A stretch of DNA of 11,931 nucleotides from Bacteroidales bacterium. Its GTDB lineage: Bacteria > Bacteroidota > Bacteroidia > Bacteroidales > Bacteroidaceae. How positions within the stretch are numbered: position 1 is the stretch's first letter; every line of letters starts with the position of its first letter. Shown in pieces: positions 1-5,956 of the stretch. The notes beneath the pieces are model-generated. The model was not told the origin of the DNA, searched no databases, and saw nothing but the letters and a program-made list of their open reading frames with translations. The stretch covers positions 1-11,931 of the forward strand of contig SFPF01000024.1 in NCBI GenBank assembly GCA_004552155.1, in the 5' to 3' direction. The translations under genes were made by a program, and so were the position numbers.

Positions 1-112
1 TTCCGGCCGTGCCACAAGCTCCATGCAGTACGACCACCACGCTCCCGTTTCCAGCAGCATCGCCAAGGCTGTACTCGAAGAAGTTAAGGGTCGCGTAGAT
101 CTGATTAAATAA
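1..112 (+). CDS. fusA: Elongation factor G, C-terminal end (partial)
   Basis: Only the last 36 codons are present, read from base 2 to the TAA at 110-112. The peptide begins SGRATSSMQYDHHAPVSSS and ends GRVDLIK. The SGRATSSM-(Q)YDHHAPV pattern matches the C-terminal domain V region of bacterial EF-G, the GTPase that moves tRNA and mRNA through the ribosome in the cytoplasm. The next gene, rpsJ, starts 80 bp downstream on the same strand, which is the usual fusA-rpsJ order of Bacteroidetes and supports the call. Bacteroidetes often carry a second EF-G paralogue; the rpsJ neighbour favours the str-operon copy. The 5' part lies outside the window. Confidence 0.85.
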   Translation, partial: SGRATSSMQYDHHAPVSSSIAKAVLEEVKGRVDLIK

Positions 113-129
113 AAATAGTTTGCAAGGGG

Positions 130-157
130 GCAGGCTAACGAATGACTCTTAGCCTGC
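130..157 (+). promoter_or_regulatory. Hairpin in the fusA-rpsJ leader
   Basis: A perfect 9-bp inverted repeat (GCAGGCTAA at 130-138, TTAGCCTGC at 149-157) encloses a 10-nt loop in the gap between fusA and rpsJ. Weaker outer pairing of TTGC near 119-122 with GCAA near 162-165 is possible. No T-tract follows, so it does not look like an intrinsic terminator. It could be an mRNA processing site, a leader for ribosomal-protein feedback, or a stability element. The structure is seen; its role is inferred. Confidence 0.4.
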
Positions 158-192
158 TACCCGCAAGCCTAATATCAATAACAAACAATACA

Positions 193-498
193 ATGAGTCA
201 AAAAATTCGCATCAAGCTGAAAAGCTACGATCACACGCTCGTCGAAAAGTCGGCTGAGAAGATCGTGAAAAACGTGAAGGCTACGGGCGCTATCGTGAGC
301 GGTCCTATCCCCCTCCCCACCCGCAAGCGCATCATCACCGTTAACCGCAGTACGTTCGTAAACAAGAAGAGTCGCGAGCAGTTTGAAATCTCAACCTACA
401 AGCGCCTCATCGACATCTACAGCTCAACGTCTAAGACCGTTGATGCCCTGATGAAACTCGAATTGCCCTGCGGCGTAGAAGTTGAAATCAAGGTGTAG
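193..498 (+). CDS. rpsJ: Small-subunit ribosomal protein S10
   Basis: This 101-aa protein is ribosomal protein S10 (uS10), a 30S head protein that also acts as NusE in antitermination complexes. It starts MSQKIRIKLKSYDHTLVEKS and carries the family signatures (I)RIKLKSYDH near residues 4-13, GPIPLPTRKRIITVNRS near 53-69 and the REQFEISTYKRLIDI block near 77-91. Length is normal. ATG 193 was chosen over an in-frame ATG at 142 because the extra 17 residues do not belong to S10 and would run through the leader hairpin. An A-rich leader without a Shine-Dalgarno site precedes the start, as is normal in Bacteroidetes. A strong terminator follows, and rplC, the usual next gene, is missing, so the gene appears to end its transcript here. 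Confidence 0.97.
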   Translation: MSQKIRIKLKSYDHTLVEKSAEKIVKNVKATGAIVSGPIPLPTRKRIITVNRSTFVNKKSREQFEISTYKRLIDIYSSTSKTVDALMKLELPCGVEVEIKV

Positions 499-537
499 TA
501 ACAGCACCCTCCTTCTAAGGCGTTTCCTAACGCCAAT

Positions 538-578
538 AATAAGCCTCGCATAAAATTGTGGGGCTTATTTCTTTATTA
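538..578 (+). terminator. Intrinsic terminator after rpsJ
   Basis: A 13-bp stem (538-550 with 557-569, including two G-T pairs) encloses a 6-nt loop. It is followed by the T-rich run TTTCTTTATTATT. It starts 39 bp after the rpsJ stop codon, so it should end the fusA-rpsJ transcript before hicA. Confidence 0.85.
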
Positions 579-647
579 TTTGTACAATTTACTGGTGCAA
601 AATGCCGCCTTTCTTATATGAAACGTGGAAAATTGAAAGAAAATCAG

Positions 648-655
648 TACATTTG
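648..655 (+). promoter_or_regulatory. Likely -7 box of the hicAB promoter
   Basis: TACATTTG matches the Bacteroidetes sigma-70 -7 consensus TAnnTTTG exactly and lies 29 bp before the hicA start, downstream of the rpsJ terminator. No good -33 TTTG is seen at the usual spacing; the sequence there is only a weak GTGG. HicAB pairs are usually autorepressed by the HicB DNA-binding domain, so an operator may overlap this site, but no clear palindrome was recognised. Confidence 0.5.
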
Positions 656-684
656 CGGCACGAACATAAAAGATAAACCCATTT

Positions 685-936
685 ATGGGGACAAAAGAAA
701 AGTTAATCGCACGCTTTAAAAGCAATCCAAAAGATTTTACATGGGATGAGTTTGTGAGACTCTTCTCTATTTTAGGCTACGAGATAGATAATAAAGGCAA
801 GACCAGCGGTTCCCGCACTATATTTTTTAAAGGGGAAATTTCGTATACTGCCCACAAACCTCACCCCGGGAATATCGTGAAAACCTATGTCATAAAACAA
901 GCATTGAGTTTCCTTATTAAAAACGAATCATTATGA
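685..936 (+). CDS. hicA: HicA-family mRNA interferase toxin
   Basis: This 83-aa protein resembles HicA, the small dsRBD-fold toxin of type II HicAB modules that cleaves mRNA in the cytoplasm when not bound by HicB. The typical layout is visible: an N-terminal helix (KEKLIARFKSNPKDFTWDEF), a loop GKTSGSRTIFF near residues 38-48, then HKPHPGNIVKTYVIKQAL near 57-74, matching the HxPHP...(L/I)K...I.Q.L signature. The residue after GS is Arg rather than the catalytic His of E. coli-type HicA. This is common in the HKPHPGN branch, where the histidines at residues 57 and 60 are the candidates for catalysis. The start follows an A-rich leader. The stop overlaps the hicB start by 4 bp (ATGA), so the two are translationally coupled. 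Confidence 0.85.
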   Translation: MGTKEKLIARFKSNPKDFTWDEFVRLFSILGYEIDNKGKTSGSRTIFFKGEISYTAHKPHPGNIVKTYVIKQALSFLIKNESL

Positions 937-1277
937 ATAGATTGAAATACAAAGGATATATCGGAAGCGTAGAAATCAGTGACGAAGATAACTGCCTCTA
1001 CGGAGAGGTCTTGGATTTGCCCAAAGATACAATGATTACCTACGAAGGCAACACGGTGGCAGAACTGAAAGAAGATTTCATGGGTGCTATCGATGACTAC
1101 CTTACCCATTGCGAGGAGCACAATATCAAACCGCGCAAGAGTTATAACGGGTCTATCAATATCCGCATTTCTCCTGAAACGCACTACCAATTAGCGCGAC
1201 TGGCACAAACCGCCGGTTTGTCTATCAATGCATTTGTCAAAAACATTTTGAACAAACAAGTTCAAGCCATGCTATAA
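933..1277 (+). CDS. hicB: HicB-family antitoxin with C-terminal DNA-binding domain
   Basis: This 114-aa protein fits HicB: an N-terminal partly degraded RNase-H-like domain (MNRLKYKGYIGSVEISDED...LYGEVLDLPKDTMITYEGNT...L.EDF..AIDDYL) that binds and blocks HicA, and a C-terminal ribbon-helix-helix (SINIRISPETHYQLARLAQT then LSINAFVKNIL, about residues 74-108) that should bind the hicAB operator. It overlaps hicA by 4 bp in the order toxin first, antitoxin second, the usual HicAB order. Both partners look intact, so the module is probably functional. Expected regulation is autorepression by HicB or the HicAB complex. The next gene starts 46 bp downstream and is unrelated in function. Confidence 0.88.
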   Translation: MNRLKYKGYIGSVEISDEDNCLYGEVLDLPKDTMITYEGNTVAELKEDFMGAIDDYLTHCEEHNIKPRKSYNGSINIRISPETHYQLARLAQTAGLSINAFVKNILNKQVQAML

Positions 1278-1323
1278 CCTTTTGTCAGTTCAACACAAAT
1301 ATTTATCAACTACAACAACCAAC

Positions 1324-4300
1324 ATGAGAAACTTTACGCTTTTCGTCTTAGGCTGGCTGCTGATGCTGCCAGTCTGTGCGCAGTCGTCTAAGGACGTGCT
1401 TTGGGAAGATTTCCGCGAAGGCACGACCGATGCCGGCTGGACCGTTATCGACGGCAACAGCGACGGCAACACTTGGGGCACGCAGGAAAACCTCAAGGGT
1501 ATGGTCTACAACGGACTTGCCACAACTACGCCCGCCGAGGACTGGGTTTTCACGCCCGAGTTTACACTTAAAAACAGCAGCGACTACGTCATCGAGTACA
1601 CCGTGGCGCAGCGCGGCGCATTCGGTGCCGACCAGCTCCAACTCTATCTCTCGACTACCCCAACGCTGGACAACCTCACGCAGCTCCGTGCCGAGGAAAC
1701 CATCAACGTGCACGCCGGTACCGTGACGCGCAAGTGCCACTTCGTTGCGCCGATGTCGGGCACTTTCTATCTCGGTTTCAAACTCACCTCAACAGCCGGC
1801 AACGGCCTTATTTCGATTAAAGCCGTCAAAGTGACGCTCACCAACAAGCAGTGCCCGCAAATTGCCTCCGCCTTCACGGCGTCCCACAACGGCGCAACGG
1901 GCAAGGTGAAACTCAAATGGATCGCCCCCAACCGCGACACCGAGGGCGCGCTCCTTCAAGGAAAACTCACCGCAAACGTATATCAGGACGAGCAGCAACT
2001 CACAACTATCGAGGACATCACGCCGGGCGTGGAGGCTTCCTATGAAATCACGCCTGCCGCCGCAAGCGGCCAGACGCGTTTCGGCATCGCCTTCCGCAAC
2101 GACACGCAAATCTCCGCCCGCGCCGACAAGACACTCAACCTCGAGGACGTGCTCGGCGACCCCGTAAAACTCAAATCTTTCTCTTTGAGCACCAAGGCGG
2201 CTTTTGCCGAATGGACCGTTATCAACAACGACAACAAGGGTGCAGTGTGGGCATACGACTACGGCTCAGCCTACATTCCCTACGCCGCCACCGCCGACGA
2301 CTGGCTCATCACGCCCGTCGCCAACGTGGAGAAAGGCAAGCGCTACATCCTGAAATACCAAATCAAGACCAGTGTAGGCTACCCTGCCAATATGGAAGTA
2401 ACGGTGGGCAATGCCGCCACGGTAGCAGCGCAAACACAGGTGGTATATACGCATACGGGCGTTGAGCAGAACGGTTGGGGCGACTACGAAACCAGCCAGT
2501 TCGTACCCAACGAGGACGGCGAAGCCTATTTCGCTTTCCACGCCACTATGGTAAAGAACCAACTGTGCGTACGCAACGTGGAACTTTATTACATTGAGGC
2601 CACGGCGGCAGGCACGGAAGAGGAAGAAATCTCCTACACCGAGCCCGCAGAGGAGGTATTGAAAGACAGCATTAACGCCGACCTCACTTTCACCACGCCC
2701 TATCACGAACGCCTCGGGGCGGAGGGCGTAAATCTCTACTGCGCAGTTACGCAGGGCTTGATTGATGAGTATACCAGCTGCCCCAACGGCATCTTCAAGA
2801 TGGACCCCGCCAAGCAATACCAGCCCAACCTTGCCTCGCCCGACTACGAAATGCTCTTTGCCGGCGGCGTGGTTTATTGGGACGGCAAGCTCTACACCAA
2901 TGCCTACGACTATCGCAACGACATTCAGGCAGAAGTGCCCATTTGGCGCGTGATGGATGCCAAGACGCTCGTCACGATTAGCGAGCATCGCCTACCCTCT
3001 AACGCTGAATGCACCACCCGCGCCCTCGCCTACGACCCCGTCACGGAGAAAATCTTTGCCATCGGCCGCGACTACACCAACGACTGGCTCGCCGTGGTAG
3101 ACCCCGCAACGGGTGCCATGCAGCGCCTCGGCACGGGACTTGACCCCAACAAGCGTTACCTCGCCATCGGCTGCGACAGCAAGGGCGTGCTCGTCTGCGT
3201 CTATTTGGTGGAAGACTACAAGACGGGCAACCAGTACAACTACATCGGCCGCATCAACAAGGAAACCGGCGAAATTGTGGAAATGGGAGAAATCCAGGCA
3301 CGCAACATGATGACCGACGACATGATTGTCAACATGAAATACCGCCAGTCGCTCTTCTTCGACAATGCCACGGGCAAACTCTACTGGATGCTTTGCAGCT
3401 CGAGCATGGCACTCGGCTCTCAGTACGCACCTGTCTTTGAGCTCGACCCCGTGAGCTGCACAGCCACGCTGCGTACCTGGGCCACGAACATCATGGCCGT
3501 TTCCGGCGCATACTTCGAAGAACCTGCGATGAACGTGCCCGCCTCTCCCTCCGACTTCGACTACGTTTCCGACGGCGAAGGCCTCGTCACGGGCACTATT
3601 TCCTTCAAGATGCCCACCACGTGCTACGACGGTTCGCCGCTCGCCGGCACGCTGCACTACTCCGTGGTTGAGGAAGAAGTGATGGAACTCACCGGCACAG
3701 CTCAGCCCGGCGAAACGGTGAGCCGCCACATCGAGTCGTTCAACGGCCTGCACACCGTGACGCTCACCGCCTCCAATGCCGCCGGCACCAGCGTAGCCAT
3801 CGAGCGCACCTTCCTCGTGGGCTACGACATGCCCGACGCGCCTGCCAACATCAAGCTCACCGACAACGGCGACCTCACCACCACCGTTACTTGGGACGCG
3901 CCTGAACTGGGCATCAACGGCAAGGCATACGATGCCTCTAAGGTGACGTACAACGTGGTGCGCTATCCCGACAAGGTGAAAGTGGCAACGGGCCTCACCG
4001 AGCGCACCTTCACCGAGAGCCACGGCGCAGATTATTCCTACTACTTCTATGCCGTGTATTCCTGCTCCGACGGCCTTGAAATCAAGGGTGAACGCAGCAA
4101 CACGGTAGTTGTGGGCGCACCGCTCACGCCCCCTTACGGCGGCATCTTCACCACGGCGGACGCGATGTTCAACTACTACACTATTCTCGACGAGAACCAC
4201 GACGGCTACACGTGGTCGCACGACAGCAGCTCCGGCGCGGCGGTTTATCCCTACAACTACCAGCTCGGTGCCGACGACTGGTTTATCTCGCCGGGCCTCA

Positions 4301-4818
4301 GCCTTGAAGCCAAGAAGAACTACGCGCTCACGTTCAGCACCTTCTCCTCGAACGAGAATTTCCCCGAAGCATTGAAAGTGATGTTCGGCCACGGCAAGGA
4401 CCCCGAAGAGTTTGACTACGAACTGCTCGACCTTCCCGAAGTGCCAACAATAGACGAGGAGAACCGCATCGCTACCTATACCCTACCCGTCACCATTACG
4501 AATAGCGGCACATATTTCTACGGCTTCTACGCTTACTCGCCCGCTTATTCCGAATACCTCTACCTCTACGACATCAACTTCACCGTGTCCACTGCCGAAG
4601 GCATCAGCAAAGCCACGGCCGAGGCTAAGGCCTTCGATGCCTACGCCAAGGGCGGCAAGCTCTTCGTGCTCAATCCCTCCGGCAAGGCCGTAAGCGTATA
4701 CAACGCCGGCGGCACGCAGTTGGTCAATACCACTGCCACGCGCAGCGAACTGCCCGTAACGCCTGGCGTTTACGTCGTGAAGAGCGGCAGCCAATCGCTC
4801 AAAGTGCTTGTGAAATAA
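1324..4818 (+). CDS. Large secreted protein with three choice-of-anchor-J-like domains, propeller-like centre and FnIII-like domains
   Basis: The 1164-aa product has a type I signal peptide (MRNFTLFVLGWLLMLPVCAQ). ATG 1324 was preferred over TTG 1282 because the signal peptide begins there. Three domains (about residues 22-175, 276-430 and 940-1092) share two motifs: a DxNxDGxxW-like loop (DGNSDGNTW, NNDNKGAVW, DENHDGYTW) and an (A/D)DW(hydrophobic)xxP strand (AEDWVFTP, ADDWLITP, ADDWFISP). These are marks of the choice-of-anchor-J/cleaved-adhesin family, a jelly-roll fold seen in cell-surface adhesins and proteases. Residues about 466-736 hold strand repeats and DP(V/A)TG-type turns suggesting a beta-propeller. 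About 176-265, 740-834 and 836-934 look fibronectin-III-like. The last about 70 residues end GVYVVKSGSQSLKVLVK, resembling a Bacteroidetes sorting or anchoring tail. No catalytic motif was recognised. A role in surface adhesion or glycan binding is inferred. A poor TAACCTTTTG promoter-like stretch lies at 1275-1284. Confidence 0.82.
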   Translation: MRNFTLFVLGWLLMLPVCAQSSKDVLWEDFREGTTDAGWTVIDGNSDGNTWGTQENLKGMVYNGLATTTPAEDWVFTPEFTLKNSSDYVIEYTVAQRGAFGADQLQLYLSTTPTLDNLTQLRAEETINVHAGTVTRKCHFVAPMSGTFYLGFKLTSTAGNGLISIKAVKVTLTNKQCPQIASAFTASHNGATGKVKLKWIAPNRDTEGALLQGKLTANVYQDEQQLTTIEDITPGVEASYEITPAAASGQTRFGIAFRNDTQISARADKTLNLEDVLGDPVKLKSFSLSTKAAFAEWTVINNDNKGAVWAYDYGSAYIPYAATADDWLITPVANVEKGKRYILKYQIKTSVGYPANMEVTVGNAATVAAQTQVVYTHTGVEQNGWGDYETSQFVPNEDGEAYFAFHATMVKNQLCVRNVELYYIEATAAGTEEEEISYTEPAEEVLKDSINADLTFTTPYHERLGAEGVNLYCAVTQGLIDEYTSCPNGIFKMDPAKQYQPNLASPDYEMLFAGGVVYWDGKLYTNAYDYRNDIQAEVPIWRVMDAKTLVTISEHRLPSNAECTTRALAYDPVTEKIFAIGRDYTNDWLAVVDPATGAMQRLGTGLDPNKRYLAIGCDSKGVLVCVYLVEDYKTGNQYNYIGRINKETGEIVEMGEIQARNMMTDDMIVNMKYRQSLFFDNATGKLYWMLCSSSMALGSQYAPVFELDPVSCTATLRTWATNIMAVSGAYFEEPAMNVPASPSDFDYVSDGEGLVTGTISFKMPTTCYDGSPLAGTLHYSVVEEEVMELTGTAQPGETVSRHIESFNGLHTVTLTASNAAGTSVAIERTFLVGYDMPDAPANIKLTDNGDLTTTVTWDAPELGINGKAYDASKVTYNVVRYPDKVKVATGLTERTFTESHGADYSYYFYAVYSCSDGLEIKGERSNTVVVGAPLTPPYGGIFTTADAMFNYYTILDENHDGYTWSHDSSSGAAVYPYNYQLGADDWFISPGLSLEAKKNYALTFSTFSSNENFPEALKVMFGHGKDPEEFDYELLDLPEVPTIDEENRIATYTLPVTITNSGTYFYGFYAYSPAYSEYLYLYDINFTVSTAEGISKATAEAKAFDAYAKGGKLFVLNPSGKAVSVYNAGGTQLVNTTATRSELPVTPGVYVVKSGSQSLKVLVK

Positions 4819-4845
4819 ATGCCCGCCTGAGGGCAAACCTCTGAT

Positions 4846-4892
4846 AAGCCACGGGGCTGTGTCTGAATTTGGACACAGCCCCGTGGCTTTTT
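4846..4892 (+). terminator. Strong intrinsic terminator after the first secreted protein
   Basis: A perfect 18-bp inverted repeat (4846-4863 with 4872-4889) has an 8-nt spacer that can pair further through T-G pairs, and it ends in a run of T. It lies 27 bp after the stop codon, with a small 5-bp hairpin (TGCCC/GGGCA, 4820-4835) before it. It separates the upstream transcript from the inverted-repeat element that starts 11 bp later. Confidence 0.9.
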
Positions 4893-4902
4893 ACAAAAAA
4901 CG

Positions 4903-5027
4903 CCCTCGCGCGCGTTACGCATTTTTTTCCCTAAAAAACCCGTCAACCCAGCACTAATTCGCATAACAGACTGTAATCAAACGGGTTGCGAGTGTATAGT
5001 TTGCGCCTCAAACCCGTCACAAATGAC
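4903..5027 (+). repeat. Left arm of long inverted repeat
   Basis: This arm is the reverse complement of 5412-5537 with a few mismatches and a 2-bp length change in the CG run. A perfect 55-bp core lies at 4943-4997 and pairs with 5441-5495. The arm itself contains ACCCGT three times in alternating orientation (near 4938, 4981 and 5012), so it can also fold on its own. Confidence 0.9.
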
Positions 5028-5090
5028 ATCGACAGATTGCGAAGAATGCTCAGCTCTCGGCCTTTCCGCTCGGTATTTCAAGGCAGATGT

Positions 5091-5125
5091 TTTTTGCTAA
5101 GCCCTTGAAAGTTTTTCCTAAGCCC
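5091..5125. repeat. Direct repeat pair TTTTT-n-CTAAGCCC, 21-bp spacing
   Basis: TTTTTGCTAAGCCC (5091-5104) and TTTTTCCTAAGCCC (5112-5125) differ at one base, and their starts are exactly 21 bp apart. They sit inside the inverted-repeat element, upstream of the four-copy array, with the same period but a different sequence. Confidence 0.7.
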
Positions 5126-5160
5126 GCGCTATTTTTCACTATCTGCGCAGAGAAAGTTTG

Positions 5161-5244
5161 TTACAAAGTTTCTAATACATATTACAAACTTTGTAACACA
5201 TGTTAGCAAGTTTGTAATACATGTTACAAAGTTTGTAACAACAA
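5161..5244. repeat. Four tandem 21-bp palindromic units (iteron-like)
   Basis: Copies start at 5161, 5182, 5203 and 5224, exactly 21 bp apart. Each contains a version of the near-perfect 15-bp palindrome TTACAAA-S-TTTGTAA, followed in most copies by TACATG or CACATG. Copies 1 and 3 carry one or two changes; copies 2 and 4 have the clean palindrome. Two helical turns between copies would place bound proteins on one face of the DNA. The array resembles iterons or an operator cluster, but no partner protein is in the window. Confidence 0.85.
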
Positions 5245-5267
5245 CTATCTTATATGAGCGGAAAAAT

Positions 5268-5300
5268 TATCTTGCGGATTATGAAAACTATCTTGCGGAT
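5268..5300. repeat. Direct repeat pair TATCTTGCGGAT, 21-bp spacing
   Basis: Identical 12-bp copies at 5268-5279 and 5289-5300 have starts exactly 21 bp apart. A shorter third match, TATCTTA, sits at 5246, 22 bp upstream of the first. This is the third sequence in the element that repeats with this period. Confidence 0.75.
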
Positions 5301-5411
5301 AGTGATGCTCGAAACGGGCTTCTCGGAGAGGGTGTAGGAAAAGATAATTGTAGGAAAGTCGTTCAACTTGGCCGGTAAATGGACGACCAATTTCTGGACA
5401 AGACAAACCCT

Positions 5412-5537
5412 TCATTAGTGACGGGTTTGAGATGCAAACCATACACTCGCAACCCGTTTGATTACAGTCTGTTATGCGAATTAGTGCTGGGTTGAAGGGT
5501 TTTTCGGGGAAAATAAAGCGTAACGCGCGCGCGAGGG
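5412..5537 (-). repeat. Right arm of long inverted repeat
   Basis: This is the mate of the left arm in opposite orientation. It starts TCATTAGTGACGGGTTTGAG and ends in the alternating CG run followed by AGGG. The 55 bp at 5441-5495 match the left arm perfectly; divergence lies toward both ends of the arms. Confidence 0.9.
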
Positions 5538-5855
5538 GGACTTATTACAGCCTTTCCGAAGGCGCGGCCTAACGCAAGCTTACATTACTGTGGAAAGAGC
5601 ACGCGAACTTGTCAAAACCATGTACGCCCTCACCCACACCAAGCCCGCCCATACCAACCCAACAAAGGCGATGCCCGGCATGGACGAGGAGCTCCTTGCC
5701 GTTCCTGGCATTTGCCTGCGCTGGAAACGTATCTGCACGGCAGTTTTTTGTTTTTTTTGCCTACTCCGTCAAACTATCTTATGAAAAAGAATAAAACATC
5801 AAAGAAATTTACAACGTTTAACGATGAAGAAAAGGGACGGATGGTTACCTTATCG
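5538..5855. other. Intergenic stretch without a convincing gene
   Basis: The 318 bp between the element and the promoter contain a small GCCTT-TCCG-AAGGC hairpin (5550-5563). They also contain an open frame from about 5590 to 5784 that has no recognised domain and ends in poly-T derived sequence (TTTTTTGTTTTTTTTG, 5745-5760). A 37-codon frame from 5781 to 5894 overlaps the likely promoter of the next gene and is judged non-coding. GC content falls sharply after 5745. No tRNA or known RNA was recognised. Confidence 0.6.
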
Positions 5856-5863
5856 TATATTTG
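5856..5863 (+). promoter_or_regulatory. Likely -7 box for the second secreted protein
   Basis: TATATTTG matches the Bacteroidetes -7 consensus TAnnTTTG exactly and lies in an AT-rich stretch 93 bp before the ATG at 5957. No good -33 TTTG is visible at 19-21 bp upstream. The implied 5' leader is about 85 nt and A/T rich. Confidence 0.5.
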
Positions 5864-5956
5864 CAGAAAATCCGTTTACTTGTCTATTCGTTAACTAATA
5901 AAGCGCATTTACAAGAAACCTTATTATTTATCTAACCTTTCAAAATATCTATTATT

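Larger units (their letters stand above)
4903..5537. mobile_element. 635-bp non-coding inverted-repeat element (MITE-like, tentative)
   Basis: Two long arms in inverted orientation (4903-5027 and 5412-5537) enclose 384 bp. The outer ends are CCCTCGCGCGCG-type, followed by TTACGC. No transposase or convincing ORF lies inside. A 65-codon minus-strand frame (5442-5245) crosses repeats and has no recognisable domain. The interior carries several direct repeats with a 21-bp period. Size, long terminal inverted repeats and lack of coding fit a non-autonomous mobile element, but no target-site duplication was found next to the ends, so this label is an inference. Other readings are an invertible segment, a large structured RNA, or a protein-binding chromosomal repeat. 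Confidence 0.5.

Noticed and set aside
142..192. Upstream in-frame start for rpsJ adding 17 residues
   Set aside because: S10 proteins begin at the MSQKIRIKLKSYDH region, and the extension would translate the leader hairpin.
1282..1323. TTG start 14 codons upstream for the 1164-aa protein
   Set aside because: The ATG at 1324 places the signal peptide at the N-terminus. The extension is Thr-rich without function and overlaps a promoter-like stretch.
2992..4392. 466-codon open frame on the minus strand
   Set aside because: It is a shadow of the 1164-aa secreted protein with a composition typical of antisense frames; no domain seen.
5161..5244. CRISPR array
   Set aside because: The units are directly adjacent 21-bp tandem repeats without unique spacers.
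5245..5442. 65-codon minus-strand frame in the inverted-repeat element
   Set aside because: It overlaps the repeats and the right arm. Its internal repetition only reflects the 21-bp direct repeats, and no domain or start context supports it.
5781..5894. 37-codon frame starting MKKNKTSKKF
   Set aside because: It overlaps the likely promoter of the 5957 gene and resembles no protein I recognise; the Lys-rich start is explained by A-rich DNA.
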